Assembly (NCBI RefSeq): GCF_009729415.1
Contig: NZ_MPKW01000005.1
Location: 186,001 to 250,000, forward strand
Origin: Mycolicibacterium sp. CBMA 234
GTDB lineage: Bacteria > Actinomycetota > Actinomycetes > Mycobacteriales > Mycobacteriaceae
Length of the DNA: 64,000 nucleotides
Reading direction: 5' to 3'
In this document: positions 8,407-16,932 of the stretch, piece after piece
Layout of the letters: each line of letters opens with the position of its first letter
How positions within the stretch are numbered: position 1 is the first letter of the stretch
Notes under the pieces: model-generated
Told to the model about the DNA's origin: nothing
Seen by the model: only the letters and a program-made list of their open reading frames with translations
Databases searched by the model: none
Made by a program: the position numbers and the translations under genes

Positions 8407-9552
8407 ATGAGGAGCCGCGCCGCAATTGTCCGTGAGGCCGGTGGGAATTGGGTGGTCGAGGAGTTCGAGCTCGACCCGCCGCGCGCCGGTGAAGTGCTGC
8501 TGAAAATGGCGGCAGCAGGCCTGTGCCATTCCGACGATCACATCCGTTCCGGCTTCCTGGCGGCGCCGAAAGGCGCTGCACTGCCGGTCATGCCGCCGAC
8601 CATCGGTGGCCACGAGGGATCGGCGGTGGTGCTGGAGGTCGGCCCCGGAGTCACCCGGTTCTCTCCCGGTGACCACGTGGTGACGTCGTTCCTGGCGGTG
8701 TGCGGGAAATGTCGTTGGTGCACAAGCGGTATGGAGTATCTGTGTGACGTCGGCGCCGGCACGCTGGTGCCCGGCATGCCCACCGACGGCACCTTCCGGC
8801 ATCACGGCCTCTCCGGCGAGGAGCTGCGGCACACGTCCAAGATCGGGGCGTTCGCCGAACACACGGTGGTGGCCGCTGATTCGCTGGTCAAGATCGATCC
8901 GTCGTTGCCGCTCGTCCCCAGCGCGCTGCTGTCCTGCGCGGTACCCACCGGTTACGGGTCGACGGTGCACCGGGCCGGCGTGCGCGCCGGTGACACCGTC
9001 GTGGTTATCGGTGTCGGGGGTATCGGCACCGCGGCCGTGCAGGGCGCGCACCTTGGTGGTGCGTCGAATGTCATAGCGGTCGACCCGGTGGCGTTCAAAC
9101 GCCACTCCGCGCTCGGGTTCGGCGCCACGCACGGTGCCGGGACGGTCACCGAAGCCGTTGCGCTGGTTCGGGATCTGACGCTCGGTGTGATGGCCGACGT
9201 GGTGGTCGTGTCACCGTCGGAAATCAATGACGGCGACGTCGCCGACGCCTTGTCGCTGACCCGCAAAGGCGGCACCTGTGTGCTGACCGGTATGGCGGCG
9301 GCGTCCGCCGGGACGGTGCAGCTCGACTTGCAGGACCTCATCCTGATGAACAAGAACCTGTGCGGCACATTGTTCGGCTCGTGCAATCCGACGACCGAAA
9401 TCCCGGCGCTGGCCCGGCTCTATCAGGACGGCCACCTCAAGCTCGACGAGATGGTCACCCGGCGCTACCGGCTCGACGACATCAACGTCGCGTTCGACGA
9501 TCTGCTGGGCGGCCGGGTGATTCGTGCCGTGGTCGACTTTTCCCTTACCTGA
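8407..9552 (+). CDS. NDMA-dependent-type zinc alcohol dehydrogenase
   Basis: 381 residues. Medium-chain dehydrogenase: catalytic zinc region AGLCHSDDH and GGHEG, structural zinc CGKCRWCTSGMEYLC (CX2CX2CX7C), Rossmann motif VIGVGGIGTAA. The insert and overall form match the actinobacterial nicotinoprotein/NDMA-linked alcohol dehydrogenases, in which NAD stays bound and an external acceptor, often mycofactocin in mycobacteria, reoxidises it. It is convergent with the aldehyde dehydrogenase (8-base overlap). Probably oxidises an alcohol feeding the adjacent monooxygenase and aldehyde dehydrogenase. Confidence 0.93.
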   Translation: MRSRAAIVREAGGNWVVEEFELDPPRAGEVLLKMAAAGLCHSDDHIRSGFLAAPKGAALPVMPPTIGGHEGSAVVLEVGPGVTRFSPGDHVVTSFLAVCGKCRWCTSGMEYLCDVGAGTLVPGMPTDGTFRHHGLSGEELRHTSKIGAFAEHTVVAADSLVKIDPSLPLVPSALLSCAVPTGYGSTVHRAGVRAGDTVVVIGVGGIGTAAVQGAHLGGASNVIAVDPVAFKRHSALGFGATHGAGTVTEAVALVRDLTLGVMADVVVVSPSEINDGDVADALSLTRKGGTCVLTGMAAASAGTVQLDLQDLILMNKNLCGTLFGSCNPTTEIPALARLYQDGHLKLDEMVTRRYRLDDINVAFDDLLGGRVIRAVVDFSLT

Positions 9553-10996
9553 CGCCCCTGGCGACCAACTTGGTCTCCAGATACTCCTCGAAGCCGGCCA
9601 GGCCCATTTCGCGGCCGATGCCGGACTGCTTGTAACCGCCGAACGGAGCGTCCGGCGCGTACCAGACGCCGCCGTTGACGTTGATGGTCCCGGTGCGCAG
9701 TCGCGACGCCACCCAATCGACCCGATCCTGATCTGCGCCGACCACCGCGCCGGACAGACCGTACGGCGAATCGTTGGCGATGCGTACCGCGTCGGCGTCG
9801 CCGTCATGCGCGATGACGGTGAGCACCGGGCCGAAGATCTCCTCGCGGGCCACGCGGGAATCGTTGGTCAGGCCGGCGATGACGGTCGGTTCGATATAGA
9901 ACCCAGCAGCCGGGTCCACTGGCCGCCCGCCACCGCACGCAAACCGGCCACCCTCCTCGAGCGCCAGCCGCAGATAACCCTCAACCCGGTCGCGTTGGCG
10001 CGCAGAAATCAAAGGACCACACAACGTCGCCGGATCAGTGGGATCACCAAAACCGATCTTCGCCATGGCTTTTGCTGCCGCTTCGACGGCTTCGTCGTAG
10101 CGGTCCCGCGGCACCAACAGCCGCGTGGTGAAAGCACAGCCCTGCCCGGCGTGCATCGCCACGCCAGCGGCCGCGGCGGCACTGGCCGCGGGCAGGTCGG
10201 CATCGTCGAGCACGATGTACGCGGACTTGCCGCCGAGTTCCAGGAACACCTTTTTGATGGTCTGCGACGCCGCCACCATAACGGCCCGGCCGGTCGCCGT
10301 CGAGCCGGTGAACGACACCAGATCCACCCGTGGATCCTCGGTCAGTTGCGCGCCGATCCGGTGATCGTCTGAGGTGATGACGTTGACAACGCCCGCAGGA
10401 AAATCGGTGCGCTCGTTGATGATCCGGCCGACTTCGGCCGCACACCACGGGGTATCCGGCGCCGCCTTCAGCACGACGGTGTTGCCGGCGGCGAGCGCCG
10501 GGCCGAGCTTGGCGAAGTTGATCTGGTGCGGGAAATTCCACGGTGTCACCGCGCCGACCACGCCGCAGGGCTCGCGCACGACGGTGCGCCGGGTCGGCTT
10601 GCCGAACGGCGCGGCCTCACCGAGATCGGTTGTCCATTCGTAGTTCTCGGCGAGGTCGGCAACAAAGGCCAGACCATCGACCGGCAGCTGCAGATGCCCG
10701 CCATAGGTCAGCGACACCGGCGCACCGACCTCGGCCACGGTAATGGTCCGCAGGTGCTCGATCTCGTCGTTCAGCGCCGAGCGCAGCTGCCGCAGGCAGT
10801 GCACCCGCAGTGCCGTGTCGCGCGACCAGTCGGTCTCGTCGAAGGCGGTGCGGGCCGCCGCAATGGCCCGGTCCATATCGCCGGCGTCAGCGTTGGCGGC
10901 CTGGCCCAGCACCTCTTCAGTGGCCGGGTTGATGGTCGCGAATGCACCGCCGCGGCCCGGTACCAGGGCGCCGTCGATCAGCAACGCGGTGCTCAT
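9545..10996 (-). CDS. NAD(P)-dependent aldehyde dehydrogenase
   Basis: 483 residues, complete. PWNFPHQINFAK (cofactor site), FTGSTATGR, catalytic Glu in LELGGKSAY, nucleophilic Cys in GQGCAF and the EEIFGPVL motif are all intact. Its ATG overlaps the stop of the upstream monooxygenase by 4 bases, so the sigma-monooxygenase-aldehyde dehydrogenase set reads as one minus-strand operon. The substrate is inferred to be an aldehyde from ester or lactone breakdown. Confidence 0.96.
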   Translation of the reverse strand: MSTALLIDGALVPGRGGAFATINPATEEVLGQAANADAGDMDRAIAAARTAFDETDWSRDTALRVHCLRQLRSALNDEIEHLRTITVAEVGAPVSLTYGGHLQLPVDGLAFVADLAENYEWTTDLGEAAPFGKPTRRTVVREPCGVVGAVTPWNFPHQINFAKLGPALAAGNTVVLKAAPDTPWCAAEVGRIINERTDFPAGVVNVITSDDHRIGAQLTEDPRVDLVSFTGSTATGRAVMVAASQTIKKVFLELGGKSAYIVLDDADLPAASAAAAAGVAMHAGQGCAFTTRLLVPRDRYDEAVEAAAKAMAKIGFGDPTDPATLCGPLISARQRDRVEGYLRLALEEGGRFACGGGRPVDPAAGFYIEPTVIAGLTNDSRVAREEIFGPVLTVIAHDGDADAVRIANDSPYGLSGAVVGADQDRVDWVASRLRTGTINVNGGVWYAPDAPFGGYKQSGIGREMGLAGFEEYLETKLVARGVR

Positions 10997-12777
10997 CGGC
11001 TCGTAATATCCATTCCCTCAAGGGTTTCCGCGTCACGCCACGCGGCGAGGATATCGGAGTATTCGGTGGGGCTGCCGAAGAAGAAACTGTCCTGGTTCAG
11101 CCGGTCATTGGCCTGGCCCTCACGGTTGTAGTAGCCGGGCGTGCAGGCTTCGCGCCGCCCAGCAATGACCACAGAGCGCGCCACCACATCCTTGACCCAG
11201 CCGTCTTCGGCCGCTGCGCTCGCTTCCAGTTCCGCGACGTCGTTCTTCAGGGCCCACGCGATCACCCACGCGGCGTGCCGGGACTGGGTGTCGATCAGAT
11301 ACGGGAAGTTCACCGTGAAGCCCGATTGCGCAATGCTGGCGATGAAGCAGTTCGGAAAACCGTTGACGTGCAATCCATGTAGGGTGCGCACCCCATCAGA
11401 CCACTTGTCGGTCAACGTCTTTCCGTCGCGACCGATCACCTCGAAGCCGGTGCGTCGCGTGTAGTCGGTGCCAACCTCGAATCCGGTGGCGAAAATCAGG
11501 CAGTCCAAAGGGTATTCGACACCCTCCACCACCACCCCGGAAGCGCTGATCTGCTCGACGCCGCGACCCCTGGTATCGACCAGGGTGACATTGGCACGGT
11601 TGAACGTCTGCAGATACTCGTCGTGGAAACACGGCCGCTTGCAGTAGTAGCCGTACCAGGGCTTGAGTCCCTCAGCGGTGGCGGGGTCGGTCACCAGCTC
11701 GTCGACCCGAGCGCGGATCTGTTCCATCTTCGCGAAGTCCGCCAGTTCCGCCGTCGACGCCTGCGGGTCGGTGCCCTCTTTCGCAATCGGCAAGGCTTTG
11801 GCCAGGCTGGTCCAGGCGTCGGCCACCAAGTCCTCATCGGCCTGACCGCCAGCGGTGAGGATCTGAAAATTCTCGATGCGGCGTTGCTGCCAGCCAGGTT
11901 CCAGCGCCGCCGCCCAGGCCGGGTCGGTCGGCGCGTTGGCCCGCACATCGACCGTCGAGGGGGTGCGCTGGAACACGAACAACTCCCCGACCGCGGGCGC
12001 CAGCCGCGGCACGCACTGAATGGCGGTGGCACCGGTGCCGATGATGCCGACGCGCTTGTCGGCCAGATTCTCCAGGCCGGCGCCGCTGTAGCCGTAATCC
12101 CAGCGACTGGTGTGGAACGCATGACCTTCGAACGACGTGATGCCGTCGATACCCGGCAGCTTCGGCTTCTGCAGATAGCCGTTGGCCATCGAGACGAACC
12201 GGGCGCGCATGGCGTCACCGTGGTTGGTGATGATCACCCAACGCGAATCGGCCGGGTCCCAACGGATTTCCTGTACCTCGGTCTGCAGGCACGCGTTGCG
12301 GTACAGGTCGTAGTGCCGCGCTATCGCCTGGCAGTGCGCGAAAATCTCGGCGCCCTTGGCGTACTTCTCGGTCGGCACATGGCCCAGCTCTTCCAACAGC
12401 GGCATGTACACATACGACTCGACGTCACACGCGATCCCCGGATACCGATTCCAGTACCAGGTGCCGCCGACGTCGGCCGCCTTATCGATGAGGCGGATAT
12501 CCGCCACCCCGAGCTCGCGCAGCCGGGCGCCGGTGAGCAGCCCACCGAACCCGGCCCCGATGATCGCGACGTCGACCTCGTCGGTCAGCGGTTCCCTAGT
12601 GAATCCCGGCTGCGCCCAAGGGTCTTCACCGAAGGAGGCGAACCGACCGGCAATCTCGACGTATTGGCCGATGCCGTCGGACCGCAGCCGTCGCGCGCGC
12701 TCCTCGGCATACCGCAGGCGTAATGCATCAGGGTCGAACGTCGCGCCGTCGCTGCCTGCGGTCCCGCCATGCGTCAT
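10993..12777 (-). CDS. Type I Baeyer-Villiger monooxygenase (flavin-containing)
   Basis: Inserts oxygen next to a ketone using FAD and NADPH, giving an ester or lactone. About 594 residues from ATG 12777; a GTG at 12795 is also possible. The two Rossmann motifs are GAGFGG and GTGATA, and the family fingerprint FxGxxxHxxxW is FEGHAFHTSRW. The N-terminal extension (about 75 residues before GAGFGG, with an RYAEERARRLRSDG helix) is typical of the longer BVMOs such as the cyclopentadecanone-type group. It follows the ECF sigma gene by 39 bases and is coupled to the aldehyde dehydrogenase. Confidence 0.93.
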   Translation of the reverse strand: MTHGGTAGSDGATFDPDALRLRYAEERARRLRSDGIGQYVEIAGRFASFGEDPWAQPGFTREPLTDEVDVAIIGAGFGGLLTGARLRELGVADIRLIDKAADVGGTWYWNRYPGIACDVESYVYMPLLEELGHVPTEKYAKGAEIFAHCQAIARHYDLYRNACLQTEVQEIRWDPADSRWVIITNHGDAMRARFVSMANGYLQKPKLPGIDGITSFEGHAFHTSRWDYGYSGAGLENLADKRVGIIGTGATAIQCVPRLAPAVGELFVFQRTPSTVDVRANAPTDPAWAAALEPGWQQRRIENFQILTAGGQADEDLVADAWTSLAKALPIAKEGTDPQASTAELADFAKMEQIRARVDELVTDPATAEGLKPWYGYYCKRPCFHDEYLQTFNRANVTLVDTRGRGVEQISASGVVVEGVEYPLDCLIFATGFEVGTDYTRRTGFEVIGRDGKTLTDKWSDGVRTLHGLHVNGFPNCFIASIAQSGFTVNFPYLIDTQSRHAAWVIAWALKNDVAELEASAAAEDGWVKDVVARSVVIAGRREACTPGYYNREGQANDRLNQDSFFFGSPTEYSDILAAWRDAETLEGMDITSR

Positions 12778-12816
12778 CGATGCATATTGGAACACGTTTC
12801 AGTTTCTGGCAAGGGT

Positions 12817-13365
12817 TCATTCCCTGTCCAGGTGCGACAGCGCGATCCTCAGCCGCCGCCGACCGCGCGACACCCGCGACATCACCGTGCCCACCGGCAC
12901 GCCCATGAGGGCGGCGGTTTCGGCATAGGTGTATCCCTGGACCTCGACGTAGAACATGGCCGTGCGCGCGCCGTCGGGTAGCTCGGCAAGCGCGGCCTCG
13001 ACGTCACCGTCGGGCATGACGTCGAGCACCTCCACCTCTGCGGAACTGTGGACGGCCGACCGCTCGTGGCCGCCGGCGGTGATCACCTCGAGTGACACCT
13101 CTGTGGGACGGCATTGCCGGTGCCGGTGCCTACTGATCCATCGGTTGTGCAGAATCCGAAAGAGCCACGCGTTGAGGTTGGTGCCACTCCGGAAAGACCC
13201 GAACCCCTGATAGGCGTGTAACAAGGTGTCCTGCAACAGATCTTCGGCGTCAGCTTCGGAGTTCGTCAGCCGACGGGCACCACGACCGAGCGCATCGAAC
13301 AGCGGCACCGCCTCGCTGACGAACCGGGCAGCGAGTTCTGAGTCCGGCACCGGTGCTGCCGTCAC
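12817..13365 (-). CDS. ECF RNA polymerase sigma factor (SigH-like)
   Basis: 182 residues from GTG 13365, which has GGGGAGG 8 bases upstream (13374-13380). The frame stays open further upstream but that sequence is not sigma-like. Region 2: FDALGRGARRLTNSEADAED and DTLLHAYQGFGSF; region 4: YTYAETAALMGVPVGTVMSR. It lacks a neighbouring anti-sigma gene and any visible zinc-type CXXC anti-sigma partner. It leads the operon with the monooxygenase and aldehyde dehydrogenase. One of four copies of a shared motif lies 50-98 bases upstream of its start. Confidence 0.92.
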   Translation of the reverse strand: MTAAPVPDSELAARFVSEAVPLFDALGRGARRLTNSEADAEDLLQDTLLHAYQGFGSFRSGTNLNAWLFRILHNRWISRHRHRQCRPTEVSLEVITAGGHERSAVHSSAEVEVLDVMPDGDVEAALAELPDGARTAMFYVEVQGYTYAETAALMGVPVGTVMSRVSRGRRRLRIALSHLDRE

Positions 13366-13414
13366 GTTCGAAGCCTCCCCTCGCCTGGTGACAGCACAGA
13401 TCGCACCGCCGAAC

Positions 13415-13463
13415 TCAGACTCGTCGCGTGGCGGCCGTAGTGAACCTTTGGAAGTACGTGGTC
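13415..13463 (-). promoter_or_regulatory. Shared regulatory motif copy A (upstream of ECF sigma gene)
   Basis: On the minus strand GACCACGTACTTCC is followed after exactly 32 bases by TGA. The same element precedes three other minus-strand genes (copies at 15375, 15926 and 16867). The TGA end is 49 bases from the sigma start. Confidence 0.65.
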
Positions 13464-13575
13464 GACGATCCGAATCCGTGGTGCGGGTCGAGATGGATGA
13501 CTTCACGAGTCGGCTTGCGTTCAACCCCGCGCAGGGTCAAATCCGCTGCCGAACGGCGCAGCCAAAGGAGACAAC

Positions 13576-14490
13576 GTGAGCTTGGACAACATTTCCCACC
13601 TCGGTCAGACGGGGCTCGACGAGTTGGTTCCGTCGCGCTATGCGGTGCAGGTCGGCGACATCGAAGTACTCGTGATCAGTGACGGCGTGCTGCCGATCAC
13701 GGCCTCGACGCTGGGCACCAATGTCCCGCCGGCCGAACTGACAGAGTGGTTGGACGAAAACTTCCTGCCGCCCGAGATCGTCGACTGGCCGCTGAACATC
13801 GTGGTGGTCCGCAGCGGCAATCGGACGATCCTGGTCGACGCAGGGCTGGGACTGGAGTTTCCGGACTTCCCACGGGCCGGTCAGACTGTGCAGCGGCTGG
13901 AGGCAGCGGGCGTCGACCTCACGTCGGTCACCGACGTCGTGCTCACGCACATGCACATGGACCACGTCGGCGGGCTGATCACCGAAGGGGTAAAGGAGCG
14001 GTTCCGGCCGGACCTGCGCGTGCATGCCGCCACTGCCGAGGCCGAGTTCTGGGCGGCACCTGACTTCACCCGCACGGTCATGCCCGGGCCGATACCGGAC
14101 GTGCTGCGCCGGTGCGCCACGCAGTTTCTGGATCAGTACAGCGGTCAACTGCGGACATTCGAGACGGAGTACGAAGTGGCACCGGGGGTACTCCTCAGTC
14201 GCACCGGCGGTCACACGCCCGGCCACAGCGTGGTTCGTCTGGAGTCCCGCGGCGAAAAGCTGACGTTCGCAGGCGACGCCGTGTTCGCTCCCGGATTCGA
14301 TAATCCGGAGTGGCAGAACGGCTTCGAGCACGACCCAGAGGAAGCGGCCCGTGTCCGGATTCGCCTGCTGCGGGAAATCGCGGCCACAGGTGAGGCGTTG
14401 GTCGCCACCCACCTGCCGTTCCCGTCGGTGTGCCACGTGGCGGCCGTCGGCGACACCTTCCGGTGCGTGCCCGCAGTCTGGGATTACTGA
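13576..14490 (+). CDS. Metallo-beta-lactamase-fold hydrolase (lactonase-like)
   Basis: 304 residues from GTG 13576 with AAAGGAG (13564-13570) 5 bases upstream. The dinuclear zinc site is HMHMDH (HXHXDH), GGHTPGHS, FAGDAVF and a last His in ATHLPFPS. This is the set used by AHL lactonases and related hydrolases. Placed beside a Baeyer-Villiger monooxygenase, a lactone hydrolase role would complete a ketone-to-hydroxyacid route, but this is inference. Divergent from the sigma gene. Confidence 0.93.
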   Translation: MSLDNISHLGQTGLDELVPSRYAVQVGDIEVLVISDGVLPITASTLGTNVPPAELTEWLDENFLPPEIVDWPLNIVVVRSGNRTILVDAGLGLEFPDFPRAGQTVQRLEAAGVDLTSVTDVVLTHMHMDHVGGLITEGVKERFRPDLRVHAATAEAEFWAAPDFTRTVMPGPIPDVLRRCATQFLDQYSGQLRTFETEYEVAPGVLLSRTGGHTPGHSVVRLESRGEKLTFAGDAVFAPGFDNPEWQNGFEHDPEEAARVRIRLLREIAATGEALVATHLPFPSVCHVAAVGDTFRCVPAVWDY

Positions 14491-14501
14491 CCGCTGATCA
14501 C

Positions 14502-14540
14502 GAAAACGGCCCCCGGACCTGTTGTCCGGGGGCCGTTTTC
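14502..14540. terminator. Bidirectional hairpin terminator
   Basis: Perfect 17-bp stem (14502-14518 with 14524-14540, 5-base loop), starting GAAAACGGCC and ending GGCCGTTTTC, so it gives a U-run in either direction. A second outer pair TGATCACG/CGTGATCA extends it. It lies between the convergent hydrolase and reductase genes. Confidence 0.88.
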
Positions 14541-14591
14541 AGCGTGATCAAGCAGCCGCGCCGCCGCCGTCGGCGTGCAGGGTCGAACCCG

Positions 14592-15335
14592 TCACTGCGT
14601 CGCCAGCCAGTCCACCAACCGGGTGTCGGACAGGATAGCGCCGCCGCTCGTGACCAGGCCAGTGTCACCGACTTTGGTGCCGAAGTAGACAGCGGCCGGA
14701 TCGATGACGACCGGCAGGCTTGCGCCGGTGTGGGCCTGCGCCAGCTCGGCTAGCTGCGCAAAGGTCAGCTTCTCCGGCCCGCCGATGTTCACGATCCCGT
14801 CGACCGGCGCAGCCTGCGCGACGCGAGCGACTTCTGCGGCCACCTCTGCGCCGGCAATCGGCTGGATCCGCCCTTCGGGCGCCCGAACCTCACCGTCGAC
14901 TGTCAACGACGCGGTTATCGCGACGGCGAATTCGTGGAACTGCGTGGCCCGCACGATCGTGTATGGAAGCCCTGATTCGGTGATGATCCGTTCCTGGGCG
15001 ACCTTTGCGCGCATGTACCCGCTGTCGGGCAAGCCGTCGCAGCCCACGATGGACAGCGCGACGTAATGACCGACACCAGCCGTCTTGGCGGCGGCCACCA
15101 GATTGGTCGCCGACTTGGTGAAGAACGCCAGTACCGGGCCGTCGGAGAAGTCCGGCGAGTTGACGACGTCGACCAGCACGTCGGAGCCCGTGAGAGCCTC
15201 GACCAGGCCTGCGCCGGTGAGTACGTCGGCACCCGATTCGCGGGAAGCGGCCACGGTGTCATGGCCGGCGGCTTTGAGCAGTGCAACGTCCTTCGAACCG
15301 ATCTGGCCGCTGGCACCCATTACGGTGATCTTCAT
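14592..15335 (-). CDS. NAD(P)-binding NmrA/SDR-like reductase
   Basis: 247 residues. Atypical SDR: MKITVMGASGQIGSK gives the GxxGxxG nucleotide site; YMRAKVAQERIITESGLPYTIVR is the NmrA/atypical-SDR YxxxK-like segment. RBS AAAGGG lies a few bases upstream of the ATG. Members act as NAD(P)H sensors or ketone/quinone reductases; substrate unknown. It has its own upstream copy of the shared motif (15375-15424). Confidence 0.88.
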   Translation of the reverse strand: MKITVMGASGQIGSKDVALLKAAGHDTVAASRESGADVLTGAGLVEALTGSDVLVDVVNSPDFSDGPVLAFFTKSATNLVAAAKTAGVGHYVALSIVGCDGLPDSGYMRAKVAQERIITESGLPYTIVRATQFHEFAVAITASLTVDGEVRAPEGRIQPIAGAEVAAEVARVAQAAPVDGIVNIGGPEKLTFAQLAELAQAHTGASLPVVIDPAAVYFGTKVGDTGLVTSGGAILSDTRLVDWLATQ

Positions 15336-15374
15336 CTGAACACCCTTTCCATCGTCGATTTCTGTTGTGCGGCT

Positions 15375-15424
15375 TCAACACTGACAGCCGTCTGGAACGC
15401 GTGGACCCCGGAAAGTCCGTAGTC
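15375..15424 (-). promoter_or_regulatory. Shared regulatory motif copy C (upstream of NmrA-like gene)
   Basis: On the minus strand GACTACGGACTTTCC is followed after 32 bases by TGA; the TGA end is 39 bases from the gene start. Ungapped alignment with copy D gives identical GACTACGGA and GGGTCC flanks. Confidence 0.65.
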
Positions 15425-15438
15425 GCGTGGGTCGGCCA

Positions 15439-15837
15439 TTAGCGAACTCGCCGGTCCTTGCGGGCTTCGAGCTCGTCGTCATCGACCACGACCAGCATCG
15501 GTACGCCCGGCGTGCAGATCATCGTGACCAGGAACCGCAGCGCGATATCGGAACGATTGTTGGCATCCGAGTAGTGGATGACGTCGCCTCCGGGCTCCCA
15601 GAACGCCTCCCCGGCCTTGATCACCCGCGGCGGTTCACCTTCCAGTTCGAAGAGCATCTCGCCCTCCAGCACGTACCCGAACGACGGTCCACCCGGGTGG
15701 CGGTGTGGCGGTGCGCCCGCACTTCCGGCCGGCCACTCGATGATCGATGTCATCACGTGGGCATCGGCGGGAATGAACGGCGGCGTGACGGTCTGGATCG
15801 TCGTGATGGCCTTCATCAGGTCGGCAGAGTCGAACAT
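15439..15837 (-). CDS. Cupin-domain protein
   Basis: 132 residues; single beta-barrel. Motif 1 is PPHRHPGGPSFGYVLEGE, with the two metal-binding His and downstream Glu, and motif 2 is GEAFWEPGGDVIHYSDA. RBS GAGGAG lies 5 bases before the ATG. Probably a metal-binding sensor or small-molecule enzyme of the accessory block; the exact reaction is unknown. Its motif copy (15926-15974) lies inside the 3' end of the next upstream gene. Confidence 0.9.
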   Translation of the reverse strand: MFDSADLMKAITTIQTVTPPFIPADAHVMTSIIEWPAGSAGAPPHRHPGGPSFGYVLEGEMLFELEGEPPRVIKAGEAFWEPGGDVIHYSDANNRSDIALRFLVTMICTPGVPMLVVVDDDELEARKDRRVR

Positions 15838-15925
15838 TGTTGCTCCTCGAGTTGAATTGAAGTCGGGCTGGTCGAAATGCCAACGGGCGCTCAGGACATG
15901 ACCCGGACGGCCCTGCGCGGTGTAT

Positions 15926-15974
15926 TCAGCATCGGCGCGATGGAATCTGATCGGACCCTTGGAAATCCGTAGTC
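15926..15974 (-). promoter_or_regulatory. Shared regulatory motif copy D (upstream of cupin gene)
   Basis: On the minus strand GACTACGGATTTCC, 32 bases, TGA. It overlaps the last codons of the preceding gene and ends 88 bases before the cupin start. Confidence 0.62.
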
Positions 15975-16837
15975 GACACCGAGGCCCCAGTGGGCTGTAG
16001 CCAGGTGGCGAGATTGGCGATGTAGTCCTTGAAGACAGCTAGCCGTAACGGGTCGGCGGCTATCTGCGTGCCAGGCGGGTCGGACACGAATGACGGTGCC
16101 CCGTAGGCGAGATCCCAGTTGTAGTCGGCGAAGTGGTGGAACGTCGATTCGGCGATCGCGCGGCCCATCGGCCGGCCGGCGGGCGAACATTCACCATCGA
16201 TCACGACGGCCAGGTTGAACTGCCGACCGGTCGCGGTGCTGCGGCCCTTCGCGATTGCGCTGGCGAACAGGCCTTTAGCCGAGACCATGCCTTCGTGTGG
16301 ATGAGCGGGGAACCACTCGATGTGGCCACTTGCGGTTCGGTTGGTGCGCAGCAGTTCGTGTGACGGACCGTCAACCAGTACCGGCTGATAGTCGCCGTTG
16401 GCGCCGGAATGGTAGTTGGGCCACGAGATATCCGGGTTGTCCTGGTCGTCGCACATACTGCTGGGATCGACGTTCTTGTCGTGAAATTCGTTGATCAGAC
16501 CGAGAGAACCCAGACGGTTCAGACAGCACCCCAGGTCTTGATGGTCGCGCGCGGTGAGCACACCACCACCGCCCTCACGGAACCGCCGGATCCCGTCGGC
16601 ATCGGCTTCCGTCAGACCATCTCCGACGTCGACCGCCATCAGCCACAGCTGCTCGAAACCCAGCTCGTCCAGCCGACTCAGCACCGGGTCGTCAGCCTGG
16701 TGCAGTCGATTGCGCGCAGTCACCTCGTGACCCGCCGCTCGCAGTTCGCCCGCTAGCAGGGAGAACCGGCTGATGTCCCAGTCGTCGGGGCACGAGGTGA
16801 TGGTCGTCTGCAGCAGAATGCGGGACACGGAACTCAT
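15926..16837 (-). CDS. Conserved protein of unknown function, possibly GATase1/ThuA-like
   Basis: 303 residues, no signal peptide. Family not confidently recognised. The opening RILLQTTITSCPDDWDISRFSLLAGELRAAGH split over an alpha/beta pattern, GFEQLWLMAVD and GGVLTARDHQDLG look like a flavodoxin/GATase1-type fold with a possible nucleophile-elbow region, but no Cys-His-Glu triad is obvious. Residues are rich in His, Asp and Trp. ATG 16837. The last 12-16 codons are built from motif copy D, so the C-terminus may be dispensable or the stop recently moved. Confidence 0.72.
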   Translation of the reverse strand: MSSVSRILLQTTITSCPDDWDISRFSLLAGELRAAGHEVTARNRLHQADDPVLSRLDELGFEQLWLMAVDVGDGLTEADADGIRRFREGGGGVLTARDHQDLGCCLNRLGSLGLINEFHDKNVDPSSMCDDQDNPDISWPNYHSGANGDYQPVLVDGPSHELLRTNRTASGHIEWFPAHPHEGMVSAKGLFASAIAKGRSTATGRQFNLAVVIDGECSPAGRPMGRAIAESTFHHFADYNWDLAYGAPSFVSDPPGTQIAADPLRLAVFKDYIANLATWLQPTGASVSTTDFQGSDQIPSRRC

Positions 16838-16866
16838 TTCGCTTCAAAGGGTTTCGCGGATCGCGA

Positions 16867-16915
16867 TCAGGATGACCGTTCCTGCGCCGCGGCAAACCCT
16901 TGGAAGTTCGTGGTC
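16867..16915 (-). promoter_or_regulatory. Shared regulatory motif copy B (upstream of unknown-function gene)
   Basis: On the minus strand GACCACGAACTTCC, 32 bases, TGA; the TGA end is 29 bases from the start at 16837. It lies just behind the LuxR-family gene. Confidence 0.65.
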
Positions 16916-16932
16916 TGGTGAACCGGTCCGCT

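Noticed and set aside
13440..13475. GGAA of the four-copy motif as a plus-strand SigH -35 box
   Set aside because: No GTT/CGTC-like -10 at 16-18 bases in the plus direction in any of the copies, and all target genes are on the minus strand.
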